The notes: generated by a model from the letters alone, not told the origin. Positions 1-8,204 are shown, counted from the stretch's first letter. The stretch: 64,000 nucleotides of DNA from Sphingobacterium rhinopitheci (GCF_022627575.1 NZ_JADEYQ010000004.1:1-64000), one strand, 5' to 3'. Made by a program: numbers and translations.

Positions 1-788
1 GAGAGCTCTATACTGTGATCACCAATAAGGAGTCACAAGGTAAAAAAGGTACAATTGTAGCTATAATAAGCGGAACAAAATCAGAAGTAATCATCCCTTT
101 TCTTCAACAAATTCCATTACGAAAACGTAAAAAAGTAACCGAAATCACGCTTGATTTAGCAGGAAACATGGGTTTGATCGCGAAGTGTTGTTTTCCCAAT
201 GCAGTGCAAGTAATAGATCGTTTCCATGTACAACAATTGGCTAGCGAAGCACTCCAAGAAATCCGAATAAAACATCGATGGCAAGCTATAGATGATGAAA
301 ACCAAGCAATTGAACAAGCGCGTAAGAAAAAAGAAACTTATTATCCAGAAGTTCTTGCTAATAGTGACACTGTAAAACAGCTTCTTGCAAGAAGCCGATA
401 TTTACTCTATAAAAGCGAGTATAAGTGGACTTGCGAACAAAAAGAAAGAGCTAAATTATTATTTGAACGCTATTCAGATATTGAAAAAGCATACCGCTTA
501 TCACAGGAACTTTCGTGGATATTCAACACATCAATTGATAAGCTCTACGGAACCACAAGACTAGCTAAATGGGTGAATAAGGTAGAACAATCAGGATTCA
601 AGTCATTCAATACTGTATCTAGAACAATAAATATCCATCATAAAAAGATCCTAAACTACTTTGATAATAAAAGTACCAACGCTTCAGCAGAGTCCTTCAA
701 TGCTAAAATAAAAGCATTCAGAAGTCAGTTTAGAGGGGTAGCTGATATCAATTTTTTCCTTTTCAGATTAACTAAATTATTTGCCTAG
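1..788 (+). CDS. ISL3-type transposase, 5' end cut by window edge
   Basis: This is the C-terminal part of a DDE transposase of the ISL3 type, close to the ISAon1 group common in Bacteroidota. The reading frame is open to the left edge; a GTG at 15 is only an internal codon, because the residues before it (ELYT) continue the usual family sequence. Candidate catalytic residues are the D of ITLDLAGNM, the D of VIDRFHV, and the E of SAESFNAKIK near the C-terminus. The protein ends at a TAG in 786-788 with the typical FFLFRLTKLFA ending. The transposase looks intact where visible. Whether the element is complete cannot be judged from the window. Confidence 0.88.
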   Translation, partial: ELYTVITNKESQGKKGTIVAIISGTKSEVIIPFLQQIPLRKRKKVTEITLDLAGNMGLIAKCCFPNAVQVIDRFHVQQLASEALQEIRIKHRWQAIDDENQAIEQARKKKETYYPEVLANSDTVKQLLARSRYLLYKSEYKWTCEQKERAKLLFERYSDIEKAYRLSQELSWIFNTSIDKLYGTTRLAKWVNKVEQSGFKSFNTVSRTINIHHKKILNYFDNKSTNASAESFNAKIKAFRSQFRGVADINFFLFRLTKLFA

Positions 789-962
789 TCCACAGATTTT
801 GAATATGATCCAAGTTGTGTTTGAATTGAATAATATTTCTGTTTTTTTTTGTAAAAAAGTAAATAGATTTTGAGCCAGTATTGGATCATACCGAAAGTTG
901 TGTTTAAGCAAATATTTTTGGGATTGATTCAGAATTTCTAAATCAGCAAGAGCCTAATCTAA
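789..962. other. Right flank of the ISL3 element
   Basis: Non-coding stretch after the transposase stop. A phrase resembling ATTTTGA...GGATCATA recurs (about 797-820 and 858-890), as might be expected of the inner and outer parts of an IS end, but without the left end the terminal inverted repeat cannot be confirmed. Confidence 0.35.
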
Positions 963-998
963 TAAAAAAAGCTTCTTATTTCTAAGAAGCTTTTTTTA
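963..998 (-). terminator. Terminator after tRNA-His copy 1
   Basis: GCTTCTTA (971-978) pairs with TAAGAAGC (983-990), flanked on both sides by A/T runs. It lies just 3' of the minus-strand tRNA-His. A similar but not identical hairpin follows the second tRNA-His. Confidence 0.8.
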
Positions 999-1004
999 TT
1001 TATC

Positions 1005-1102
1005 TGGGTAAGTAATCGGGCTCGAACCGACGACCCTCGGTACCACAAACCGATGCTCTAACCAACTGAGCTATACCTACCGTGATTGTGATACAAAAGT
1101 AG
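1005..1102. repeat. 98-bp perfect direct repeat, left copy (contains tRNA-His)
   Basis: Identical to 3344-3441. The identity covers the whole tRNA-His gene plus about 21 bp of its 5' flank (to GATACAAAAGTAG) and stops abruptly on both sides. The hairpins downstream differ in sequence, so the duplicated unit is the tRNA and its promoter-proximal flank only. Confidence 0.95.
1007..1081 (-). tRNA. tRNA-His (GTG), copy 1
   Basis: Read on the minus strand this folds as a full cloverleaf. The acceptor stem GTAGGTA/TACTTAC has one G-T pair. The D arm is GCTC/GAGC, the anticodon stem TCGGT/ACCGA, the loop TTGTGGT gives anticodon GTG, and the T stem is GTCGG/CCGAT. An extra 5' G (G-1, base 1081) faces C73, the hallmark of tRNA-His. 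CCA is not encoded. Confidence 0.95.
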
Positions 1103-1201
1103 TATTTCTTTTATAAAAAAACAAGAGTTTATCGCATTTAAAATAAATTAAAAGCACTTTTTTTCACATTGCACTCAAATTCACGGATATACATATATAG
1201 A

Positions 1202-1236
1202 TTGTTTAGACATTATTAGATTATGACATAATTTTG
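1202..1236 (+). promoter_or_regulatory. Putative promoter of the 61-aa gene
   Basis: TAATTTTG (1229-1236) fits the Bacteroidota -7 consensus TAnnTTTG. A TTG at 1202-1204 could be the -33 element, with a slightly long spacer. This gives a leader of about 35 nt before the ATG at 1277. Confidence 0.4.
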
Positions 1237-1276
1237 ATAAGCGTAATTAAAAATATTAATATATTTAAAAGAAAAA

Positions 1277-1462
1277 ATGATTACAAAACAACAAATAGAA
1301 TTATGGATTGATGAAGGTTTTCATATCCTTCAAGATGGTAAACCGGTAAAAGTAGATGGTAATATTTGGGACTATATTAGCTCACTAGATGCCACTCATA
1401 ATAATGTTTTAGTACTTCGTGAAGTTATAAATTGGGAAGAAGAAGAGATTGCTAAAATATAA
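1277..1462 (+). CDS. Unknown 61-aa acidic protein
   Basis: Small soluble protein of 61 residues that I do not recognise. It starts MITKQQIELWIDEG and ends with an acidic tail (NWEEEEIAKI). It has no signal peptide or membrane segment. The composition is coding-like, with balanced hydrophobic and charged residues and aromatic WD and NW pairs. A plausible TAnnTTTG promoter lies just upstream. It sits in the accessory segment between the two tRNA-His genes, so it may be a passenger gene. Function unknown. Confidence 0.55.
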   Translation: MITKQQIELWIDEGFHILQDGKPVKVDGNIWDYISSLDATHNNVLVLREVINWEEEEIAKI

Positions 1463-1918
1463 TTGTCATACAAACACAAAAAATAAACATATGACATAAT
1501 TATACCAATAAAAATGGAGCTATCTAAAAAGGTCTAAGAAAGAGATACCAGTTATCAAAAAATACACTGCTCCAAAAAAGTTAGATACCTTCTGGCAAGG
1601 ATTGTAACTTAATTGAAAAATCACTTCGAAGGTGGTAATAAGCCACTGGATGATTTGTATCACTGGTGAACTTATTATTTCCACAGGACTTACTTCTGAA
1701 GTTAAAGTTTCTTCATTAAACGTGCTTTATAGGATCTGAGCGCCAGTTTATTTTCCTCTTCAGTTCCTGTGTAATACGAGGGCATCTGTAGATCCGATAG
1801 CTATTTTCATACACTTATTGTAAGAGAATAGATAATTCCGTTATTTTACTAGCTCACTTAACCATTACCAACATCGTCAGTCATTTTTAAGCAAAAAAAT
1901 ACCTCTATTATAATGGAT
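1463..1918. other. Non-coding, probably decayed DNA
   Basis: About 450 bp without a convincing gene. Short open stretches on both strands are broken by stops. Because it adjoins the IS1182-type relic at 1919-2092 it is probably more eroded mobile-element sequence, but I could not match it to any protein. Confidence 0.4.
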
Positions 1919-2092
1919 AGACTGCTATCATAAGAAGGCCTCTAACACCTAAGCAAGCCACCCGTACAAGTTAAAGATGCATTTGTGTAGATAAAAAGCA
2001 ATAGCAAGTTTACGCAATTCACTATGAAGGGACAAGAGAAACCAGCCGTGGAGTTCGGCTTGATAGCTATGCACATTAACCTAAGAAAGTAG
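1919..2092 (+). pseudogene. Decayed IS1182-family transposase C-terminus
   Basis: One frame from 1919 reads RLLS*EGL*HLSKPPVQVKDAFV*IK and continues SNSKFTQFTMKGQEK, then EFGLIAMHINLRK followed by a stop at 2090-2092. This matches the known C-terminal pattern of IS1182-family transposases: LLSEEG...R, then the VFG-IK segment, then RF-RG-EKV, then GL-AIAHNLRK. Three in-frame stop codons show it is dead. The rest of the transposase is not recognisable. An antisense frame over the same bases is only a shadow. Confidence 0.7.
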
Positions 2093-2288
2093 TCGAAAAA
2101 TCGGAATAATGGAGCTTCAATTAGCAAACCTAATGACAACAACTACCTCTTTACGATAAAAACAACTAACAGAATGATAAAAAAATCAAAATATCCAACA
2201 GTAGATTGATTCTGAAATAAAAATAAATAATTGAGCTAAAGAAAGCTATAAAATACAAGAAACTGCTATTTCACCCCCCTCCATTAAA

Positions 2289-3281
2289 CTACCCTATTTT
2301 AGAGAAGAGATATTTTTGCAATAATTTGTGGTAAAGAATACCCAGTAAAAAACTAATGATTAAAGCTAGTGCTCCAGAAATCGGTATACCTACATAGGAG
2401 GATATCGAGTTAAATACAATTATAAATACCAACATATGTACCAAATACCATTCATATGAATATTTATTAATGTAAATAAATATACTATGTATCCATTTTA
2501 GATGGTTACCTAACAAATAAAGCAACAAAGCTAAACTAAGATAGCCCATTAATGATGGAATATCATTATACAACTTCAATATTCCACCCTTTATACCTGT
2601 ATACCCAACCAAAGTTAAGCCAAGGACAAGAGAAATTAACAAATATTTTACTGAAGGTATTTTAATAAAATCTGGATTCTCTTTATACTTTACTGCTATC
2701 ATCATCCCTAATACAAATTGCCATAAATACTGTATAAAAAAACTATTCCAAATACGGTTATCTGATTCTCCTATAATCGCAACTATTGTACTCCACAATA
2801 AACTTATAACAACCGAAATTAGAACACTTTTCCATTGAAAGCGCTTCACAAAATTGATTAAAATAGGGAAAAGAAGATAAAATTGCAAAATTGTAGATAT
2901 AAACCAAAATTGATATCCTAATGAAGTCATCCATCTTTCGTTGAACATCTTAAATAGAAATACATGACTAAATATAGCCGTTATACGATCACTATGCTCA
3001 TATAGAGAAGGAAATAAAGCTGTGATTAAAACAATAATAATATAAGGAATATAGATTTTTAGAAAACGTTTTTTTATAAATTCAATATATTTAAGAGGCT
3101 TCTTTAATTGCGAAAGATACAGCCCAAAACCTGAACATAATATGAATACATGAATACCAGCCCCTCCAAAAGATATAAGTTTAGCACCAAATCCCTGCAA
3201 AGGAAAAAATTGCAATAAATGAAAAATTACAATAGTAAAAATAGAATATCCTTTGAGATAATCCACGATTTTCAATTTCAT
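2289..3281 (-). CDS. Acyltransferase family 3 membrane protein
   Basis: Multi-pass inner-membrane O-acyltransferase (Acyl_transf_3, the OafA/NolX-type fold), 330 aa with about ten hydrophobic segments. The N-terminus KIVDYLKGYSIFTIVIFHLL carries the family's conserved region with the catalytic-type His in the first helix, followed by GGAGIHVFILCSGF and a basic KKRFLKIYIPYI loop. Such enzymes add acetyl or other acyl groups to surface sugars such as O-antigen or exopolysaccharide. The substrate is unknown. It stands alone, transcribed towards the IS1182 relic, inside the segment bracketed by duplicated tRNA-His genes, which suggests horizontal acquisition. Confidence 0.85.
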   Translation of the reverse strand: MKLKIVDYLKGYSIFTIVIFHLLQFFPLQGFGAKLISFGGAGIHVFILCSGFGLYLSQLKKPLKYIEFIKKRFLKIYIPYIIIVLITALFPSLYEHSDRITAIFSHVFLFKMFNERWMTSLGYQFWFISTILQFYLLFPILINFVKRFQWKSVLISVVISLLWSTIVAIIGESDNRIWNSFFIQYLWQFVLGMMIAVKYKENPDFIKIPSVKYLLISLVLGLTLVGYTGIKGGILKLYNDIPSLMGYLSLALLLYLLGNHLKWIHSIFIYINKYSYEWYLVHMLVFIIVFNSISSYVGIPISGALALIISFLLGILYHKLLQKYLFSKIG

Positions 3282-3311
3282 AAAAGTAGTTTTGGTTTAG
3301 GTTAATAATAA

Positions 3312-3344
3312 CTAAAAAAGCTTCTCAAAAATGAGAAGCTTTTT
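3312..3344 (-). terminator. Terminator after tRNA-His copy 2
   Basis: GCTTCTCA (3320-3327) pairs with TGAGAAGC (3332-3339), with A and T runs outside. It follows the minus-strand tRNA-His. Confidence 0.8.
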
Positions 3345-3441
3345 GGGTAAGTAATCGGGCTCGAACCGACGACCCTCGGTACCACAAACCGATGCTCTAA
3401 CCAACTGAGCTATACCTACCGTGATTGTGATACAAAAGTAG
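3344..3441. repeat. 98-bp perfect direct repeat, right copy
   Basis: Identical to 1005-1102. Together the two copies delimit a 2.24-kb segment. Confidence 0.95.
3346..3420 (-). tRNA. tRNA-His (GTG), copy 2
   Basis: Base-for-base identical to the copy at 1007-1081, including G-1 (base 3420) and anticodon GTG. It lies downstream of htpG on the same strand. Confidence 0.95.
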
Positions 3442-3472
3442 AATAATTATTGATTTACTCCAAATATTTTAA

Positions 3473-3512
3473 AAGAAAAAATCCTCATCATGAATTAACA
3501 TAATGAGGATTA
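3473..3512 (-). terminator. htpG terminator
   Basis: AATCCTCAT (3480-3488) pairs with ATGAGGATT (3503-3511). On the minus strand the hairpin is followed by a T run, 20 bp after the htpG stop. Confidence 0.7.
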
Positions 3513-3532
3513 AGGAATTATTTTTTATTTTA

Positions 3533-5422
3533 TTAAATCATCTCTACGCTACGCTTCACAAAAGATGTCAAATCTGCTCCTGTCAACAATCCTCTCGATA
3601 ATAAAGCTAAATCAAAAGCTTGCTTAGCTAATTTTTGAGCCTCTTCATCGCTACTATCTAAGATACGTTTTATCAGCGGATGGTTACCATTAACAGCCAC
3701 TTTATAATTGTCTGGTAGGTTGCCATAAAAGCCCATACCACCTCCAGTCTTAGCCATATCCTTCATACGACGCATAAACTCATCTAAAGTCACAGAAACA
3801 GGTAATTCGTCTACACTTAGTGCTTCCACTTCGACCTTCATATCAGCTCTATCGATTGCTTTTTGGAATAAATCTGACGCTTTTTTACTTTCTTCTTCAG
3901 ACAATACCAATTCGATTTTTTCGTCTTTTTGAATCAAGCGATCAATAACATCAGAATCCACGCGTTTCAATTGGATCTTCTCACCACCTTTTTGCTCTAA
4001 ATACGATGTGAAGTGTGTATCTAATGGGCCATCCAATACCAATACATCATATCCTTTGTTATTAGCTGTTTGGATAAAACCATCTTGTTGCGCAGCATCT
4101 GAAGCATATAGATATACTACATTAGCATCTTTATCTACTTGGATATCTCTTACTTTCTCGTAGTATTCTTTAAAAGTAAAGCTTTCATTTTTGGTATTTT
4201 TAACTAAACAAAAATCATTTGCCTTCTCCGCAAATTTCTCATCGCTCAGCATACCATATTTGATAAATAAACCGATATCATTCCACTTTTCATCAAATCC
4301 TTTACGATCAGTTTTGAAGATCTCTTGCAGTTTATCAGCTACTTTTTTAGTGATATAATTACTAATTTTCTTAACATTACCATCCGCTTGTAAGAAAGAA
4401 CGCGACACATTCAATGGAATATCTGGCGAGTCAATAACACCATGTAATAACATCAAATATTCAGGAACAATATCTTTTACCTCATCTGTAATAAATACCT
4501 GACGCGAATACAACTTGATTTTATTGCGTTGGATTTCAAGTTCATTTTTGATCTTAGGGAAATATAATATACCCGTCAAATTGAAAGGATAGTCTACATT
4601 AAGGTGAATCCAAAACAATGGCTCATCCATTGAATAAGGATAAAGCTCACGGTAAAAAGCTAAATAATCTTCATCTTTCAATTCGGACGGTGCTTTGGTC
4701 CATGCAGGATTCGTATTATTGATGATATTATCTACCTCTACAGATTTGTATTTAGGCTTACCTTCTTCATCTTCACCATCAGGCTCTGATGTAGTCTTTG
4801 TACCAAAACGAACTGATACAGGTAAGAACTTAGCATATTTGTCTAGAATCTCTTGTAACCTTGCTTTACTCAAAAATTCTGCTGATTCATCATTGATATG
4901 CAAGATGATATCCGTTCCACGTGTAGTACGTGTTCCCGTAGAGATTTCATAAGATGTACTACCATCACAAGTCCAATGTGCAGGCTCAGAACCCTCTTGA
5001 TATGACAAAGAATCAATCTCTACCGTATCCGCTACCATAAATGCAGAATAGAAACCTAGACCAAAACGACCGATGATCTCATTAGCGTCGTTTGCTTCTT
5101 TAAATTTCTCCATAAACTCTGTAGCGCCAGAGAATGCAATTTGATTGATATATTTTTTTATTTCTTCTGCAGTCATACCAATACCATTATCAGAAATGGT
5201 TATGGTTTTAGCTGCTTCATCAAATTTTACATCAACAAGCAAATCACCTACTTCACCATTGTATTGCCCTAAAGATGAAAGTCTTTTGATTTTCTGTGAA
5301 GCATCTACTGCATTGGAAACTAATTCACGTAAGAAAATTTCATTATCCGAGTAAAGGAATTTTTTGATAACCGGAAATATATTCTCGGTATGGATCGAAA
5401 TAGTACCTTTTTCTGTGCTCAT
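3533..5422 (-). CDS. htpG: HtpG, Hsp90-family molecular chaperone
   Basis: Cytosolic ATP-dependent chaperone, 629 aa, full length for bacterial HtpG. The N-terminal GHKL ATPase domain is complete: ELVSNAVDA with E33, N37 and D40; DNGIGM at 78-83; and the lid/G-loop motif GRFGLGF at 118-124. The middle domain carries the usual RQVFITDE and LPLNVSRSFLQ-type motif (here IPLNVSRSFLQ), and a C-terminal dimerisation region follows. The start ATG at 5422 gives the standard N-terminus. It is monocistronic, with a TAnnTTTG promoter upstream and a terminator downstream. Confidence 0.98.
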   Translation of the reverse strand: MSTEKGTISIHTENIFPVIKKFLYSDNEIFLRELVSNAVDASQKIKRLSSLGQYNGEVGDLLVDVKFDEAAKTITISDNGIGMTAEEIKKYINQIAFSGATEFMEKFKEANDANEIIGRFGLGFYSAFMVADTVEIDSLSYQEGSEPAHWTCDGSTSYEISTGTRTTRGTDIILHINDESAEFLSKARLQEILDKYAKFLPVSVRFGTKTTSEPDGEDEEGKPKYKSVEVDNIINNTNPAWTKAPSELKDEDYLAFYRELYPYSMDEPLFWIHLNVDYPFNLTGILYFPKIKNELEIQRNKIKLYSRQVFITDEVKDIVPEYLMLLHGVIDSPDIPLNVSRSFLQADGNVKKISNYITKKVADKLQEIFKTDRKGFDEKWNDIGLFIKYGMLSDEKFAEKANDFCLVKNTKNESFTFKEYYEKVRDIQVDKDANVVYLYASDAAQQDGFIQTANNKGYDVLVLDGPLDTHFTSYLEQKGGEKIQLKRVDSDVIDRLIQKDEKIELVLSEEESKKASDLFQKAIDRADMKVEVEALSVDELPVSVTLDEFMRRMKDMAKTGGGMGFYGNLPDNYKVAVNGNHPLIKRILDSSDEEAQKLAKQAFDLALLSRGLLTGADLTSFVKRSVEMI

Positions 5423-5480
5423 ATATTTTAATACTTAGTTTTAATAATTAATAACATTAAGCATATATCAAGCAACGTTC

Positions 5481-5488
5481 CAAAGGTA
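5481..5488 (-). promoter_or_regulatory. Putative htpG -7 box
   Basis: TACCTTTG on the minus strand fits TAnnTTTG, about 58 bp before the htpG ATG. No clear -33 element is visible. Confidence 0.45.
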
Positions 5489-5590
5489 TTTACTAGGACA
5501 ATTTGACAGCATAACATACACAAACTGTCAGAATAAAATTATCACCAAGCGCATCGACATAATCATTATTTATATTAATGCCTAAAATAG

Positions 5591-7321
5591 TTATTGTCTT
5601 ACACAGCGTATATTCCTAAAACCCGAATTAATAACATTAACACTTCCTAGTAAATTAATAGATAACAATTCCAATGTCACCCCCTGAGTAGACGCAGTTC
5701 CATAATAATAATTATGCCCTAGGTCGAGTATACTTAATAAATCTAGTGATTTAGAGTTCGTCCAAATACTAGCTATACCAGTAGAGTTCAACAGACTTAA
5801 CTGAACTAATCCTTCGACTAGTGCTACTGCTATTGCAGATCCATTATAATTAAAACGTAAATTGTTGTGCGGATATTGGGGCACAGCTGGACTCGTAACA
5901 GGATATTCAATATACTGGTTAGCAACACGATTAGGGATTAACCCTGGATAAGAATACAAAATAGTTGAAGCGATGCCGCCTACTAACACATTATAATCAC
6001 TTGAATTTGCCGTTCTCCAAGTGTTCTCAGGATAGACTAATTCGCATGGATCAGCTATAGCTTCTGAAGCTGCGAATATACTTGGCAGGACACTACCTAC
6101 AGAAAAATAGGTATTTGGTTCCGTTGTCTGATGATTGATATGTTGAAAGCGGTAAGGATTATGTCCTTCTACGTAATACAAATTGGCACGCGCCCATTTT
6201 GTTATAACCTCACAACAAGAAGCACCTAAGAAATTTGCAGTACCTCTCGTCGTAACAGGAGATTCAATAAGATCAATTTTAAAAAGTTTACTTCTACCAA
6301 TGATGGGCTTAAAATTAGCAGAATTAAACGCCGTTGATAAATCTCCAAAAACACGAGTAGGAGAACCATTATCAACAGCATAAGCATCCAGTCCAATCGT
6401 CAATGATTTCAATACAACAGTTAAATTAGCTAAGGTAGTTTCATCAGCAGTATAAAAATAAGCTACTTGACGATCATCATAATTAGAATCAGCAGCACGT
6501 TCAAATTTTGAGGTGGTAATGGCTGGTACATCACTTAATATTCCGGTTCTAGCACCGCTTATTAAGTCAAAAACTCCAGTTTTCAATTGTGAGACTTCTA
6601 TTTCAGCTTCTTTAATATCTGCAAACATCCCCATGGTATTTAACTCTACCGCAATTCGTGCGGTTTTATGTTCAAAAAAAATACCCAATGGCGTATTAAC
6701 CAGTGCTATTGGAGTTATGTTACCTGAGTCAAACAAAAAGTCTGTATTATTACCAATAGGTACTTTAACATCTGCAGGCATAAACCCACTAGTTCCGGCA
6801 TTAGTCGGAATAGGTAAATCAGCAGGTACATTTGTATTATAAGAATAAGCGATCCAATTATAAATCACCCCTGCATCTACTACCAATTTTATTTGTTCTC
6901 CGGACTTCATCTTCCTATTGTAGGCAATTGAATTATCGGCGGCTTTATAAATAAGTAAATGATACACTATATCATCCTCCATCTTAGTCGCTTTTAGAAA
7001 CTCTGATTTACCTGTAATCTCATTTTTAGCAAAGATTTTATGCGTAGCAATTGACTCCATATCCCCGACGCTAATTCGAGAATCAAATCCCTCCTCATGG
7101 CTTATTATTTCACCAATATCATCATGGGCACTGCCTATAGCGCTCCCCATTCTATTGGCATTTAGAACTATATTATCATCCTTTATACCAAGGACAGTGA
7201 CGACAATAGTTGTTCTCCCGTCCTCGTCCATCCCCTCTACAGAATTATTACCTTTTTCTTTATTACAACTATGAAAAGGAGTGAATAATAATATCATTAT
7301 TGTACACGAAATATAATTCAT
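5591..7321 (-). CDS. Fimbrillin-family lipoprotein
   Basis: Predicted surface lipoprotein. I use the ATG at 7321 (MNYISC) rather than one 30 nt upstream because it gives a clean signal peptide with lipobox FHSC, and a purine-rich AGGGGGG lies just before it. After the Cys comes an acidic linker, then the pattern of Bacteroidota fimbrillins (FimA/Mfa-like): a YHLLIYKA strand, the KMKSGEQIKLVVDAGVIYNWIAYSYN segment around residues 140-165, then EHKTARIAVELNT. The C-terminal third is unusual and contains two Cys pairs (ASCC, and a Cys near the end, RCVRQ). It follows a 59-aa gene by 54 bp and probably forms an operon with it. Likely a pilus subunit or adhesin. Confidence 0.7.
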   Translation of the reverse strand: MNYISCTIMILLFTPFHSCNKEKGNNSVEGMDEDGRTTIVVTVLGIKDDNIVLNANRMGSAIGSAHDDIGEIISHEEGFDSRISVGDMESIATHKIFAKNEITGKSEFLKATKMEDDIVYHLLIYKAADNSIAYNRKMKSGEQIKLVVDAGVIYNWIAYSYNTNVPADLPIPTNAGTSGFMPADVKVPIGNNTDFLFDSGNITPIALVNTPLGIFFEHKTARIAVELNTMGMFADIKEAEIEVSQLKTGVFDLISGARTGILSDVPAITTSKFERAADSNYDDRQVAYFYTADETTLANLTVVLKSLTIGLDAYAVDNGSPTRVFGDLSTAFNSANFKPIIGRSKLFKIDLIESPVTTRGTANFLGASCCEVITKWARANLYYVEGHNPYRFQHINHQTTEPNTYFSVGSVLPSIFAASEAIADPCELVYPENTWRTANSSDYNVLVGGIASTILYSYPGLIPNRVANQYIEYPVTSPAVPQYPHNNLRFNYNGSAIAVALVEGLVQLSLLNSTGIASIWTNSKSLDLLSILDLGHNYYYGTASTQGVTLELLSINLLGSVNVINSGFRNIRCVRQ

Positions 7322-7375
7322 GCCCCCCCTATTTATCAGACTATTTATCATATCTAAAGATTTGTTTTTAAAGAA

Positions 7376-7555
7376 TTATAAATCCCCTCTATCAGAAGTG
7401 CCCGGTGTTTCGATCTCCCATTCTTGTACATCAGGGCTAAAATTATTAAAAGATGTACCACCAGATACCTCCGCAGATCCTGCAGCCAAAGAATCTTCCA
7501 TATTTAAATCAATTCTAATAAATTGTACGGGAATGTATTTTCTCTTAACCTTCAT
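7376..7555 (-). CDS. Small 59-aa protein upstream of the fimbrillin gene
   Basis: A short gene starting MKVKRKYIPVQFIRIDLNME and ending PGTSDRGDL at a TAA in 7376-7378. The middle reads AAGSAEVSGGTSF and then VQEWE. The layout of a basic start with a Y-P-V/I pattern, an AAGSA-type centre and a tryptophan-acidic end resembles the short uncharacterised proteins often placed directly before fimbrillin-like lipoprotein genes in Sphingobacteriaceae. It has no signal peptide. The 54-bp gap to the fimbrillin gene suggests co-transcription. Function unknown. Confidence 0.7.
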   Translation of the reverse strand: MKVKRKYIPVQFIRIDLNMEDSLAAGSAEVSGGTSFNNFSPDVQEWEIETPGTSDRGDL

Positions 7556-7743
7556 ATATCTTTAGCTTTAAGAATGAATAATTTTAATAAATTAGCACAT
7601 TTAACGATTGTGTTAAATCAAACATTTACCAGAAGTAATTTTAAATTGCTTTAACAATATAACTATAAAATATTAACTTTTAATTAAAATTTTAACAATT
7701 AATAAACATAAATACAGGTAATTAAAATATTTTTAGATAAATA

Positions 7744-7775
7744 TTTTGGAAAGAACAAAATGTCTACTATATTTG
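7744..7775 (+). promoter_or_regulatory. Strong promoter of the structured leader RNA
   Basis: TTTTGG (7744-7749), an 18-bp spacer, then TATATTTG (7768-7775). This is an excellent match to the Bacteroidota housekeeping promoter TTTG-N17-23-TAnnTTTG. The start site would fall at about 7780, the first base of the closing stem of the RNA that follows. Confidence 0.75.
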
Positions 7776-7779
7776 TAGA

Positions 7780-7940
7780 GTATTCAGAATTGCATGAGCA
7801 ATACCAACCGAGTGAAGGACACCGCGGTGGTAAAAAGATACGGGTGTAGAGCCAAAATAAAAGTCTTCTAATTGACCGACTCTCCCAAAAACTTCTGAAT
7901 ACAATTTATGGTTTAACATTTTAAATTTTTAAATTGTATG
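7780..7940 (+). ncRNA. Structured leader RNA, candidate riboswitch or regulatory RNA
   Basis: Perfect 10-bp closing stem GTATTCAGAA (7780-7789) with TTCTGAATAC (7893-7902). Inside are a hairpin TTGC-ATGA-GCAA (7790-7801) and a helix TACCA-A-CCG (7802-7810) with CGGTGGTA (7825-7832) and one bulged A. The loop of that helix holds ACACC (7819-7823), which can pair with GGTGT (7843-7847) to make an H-type pseudoknot. A weak AGTC/GACT arm follows. A competing stem ATACAATTTA (7899-7908) with TAAATTGTAT (7930-7939) reuses four bases of the closing stem and includes the first two bases of the ATG at 7938. The architecture resembles an on/off leader. I cannot assign it to a known riboswitch class. 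It could instead be a free small RNA. Confidence 0.6.
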
Positions 7941-8204
7941 TCAACAACAATTCATTTGTACCAACATTTATTAGAAAAGTTCACCTCTTATTCTTTGGAA
8001 GAATTAATCGAACTAAACAACGAGACCGTAAAAGGTAATGGTTGGGGCTCTACAAAAGCAACATTTCGAACTGCTATTTTAGCGGCTTTTTCTAAAAAAG
8101 GAGTAGATCTTTCTAAGATTATAAGTAAAGAAGATGGATTTACGTCTGTCAAATCAGTACCTGTTCGATTAGAACAGAATGCTTTAATACCAATAACATT
8201 TTGA
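7938..8204 (+). CDS. Unknown 88-aa protein under the structured leader
   Basis: Soluble 88-aa protein beginning MSTTIHLYQHLLEKF, with no signal peptide or membrane helix. The central segment, ending NGWGSTKATFRTAILAAF, looks helical, and the whole has a balanced composition suggesting a real conserved gene. I do not recognise a domain. The start codon overlaps the 3' arm of the competing hairpin of the upstream RNA, so translation may be controlled by that RNA. A strong hairpin terminator follows 40 bp after the stop, making leader plus gene a compact single transcription unit of about 500 nt. Confidence 0.7.
   Translation: MSTTIHLYQHLLEKFTSYSLEELIELNNETVKGNGWGSTKATFRTAILAAFSKKGVDLSKIISKEDGFTSVKSVPVRLEQNALIPITF

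Noticed and set aside
1942-2142. Minus-strand frame over the transposase relic
   Set aside because: The opposite strand carries recognisable IS1182 transposase sequence; this frame is its shadow.
7320-7565. Plus-strand open frame opposite the small fimbrillin-linked gene
   Set aside because: It is antisense to two better-supported minus-strand coding regions and overlaps their start sites.
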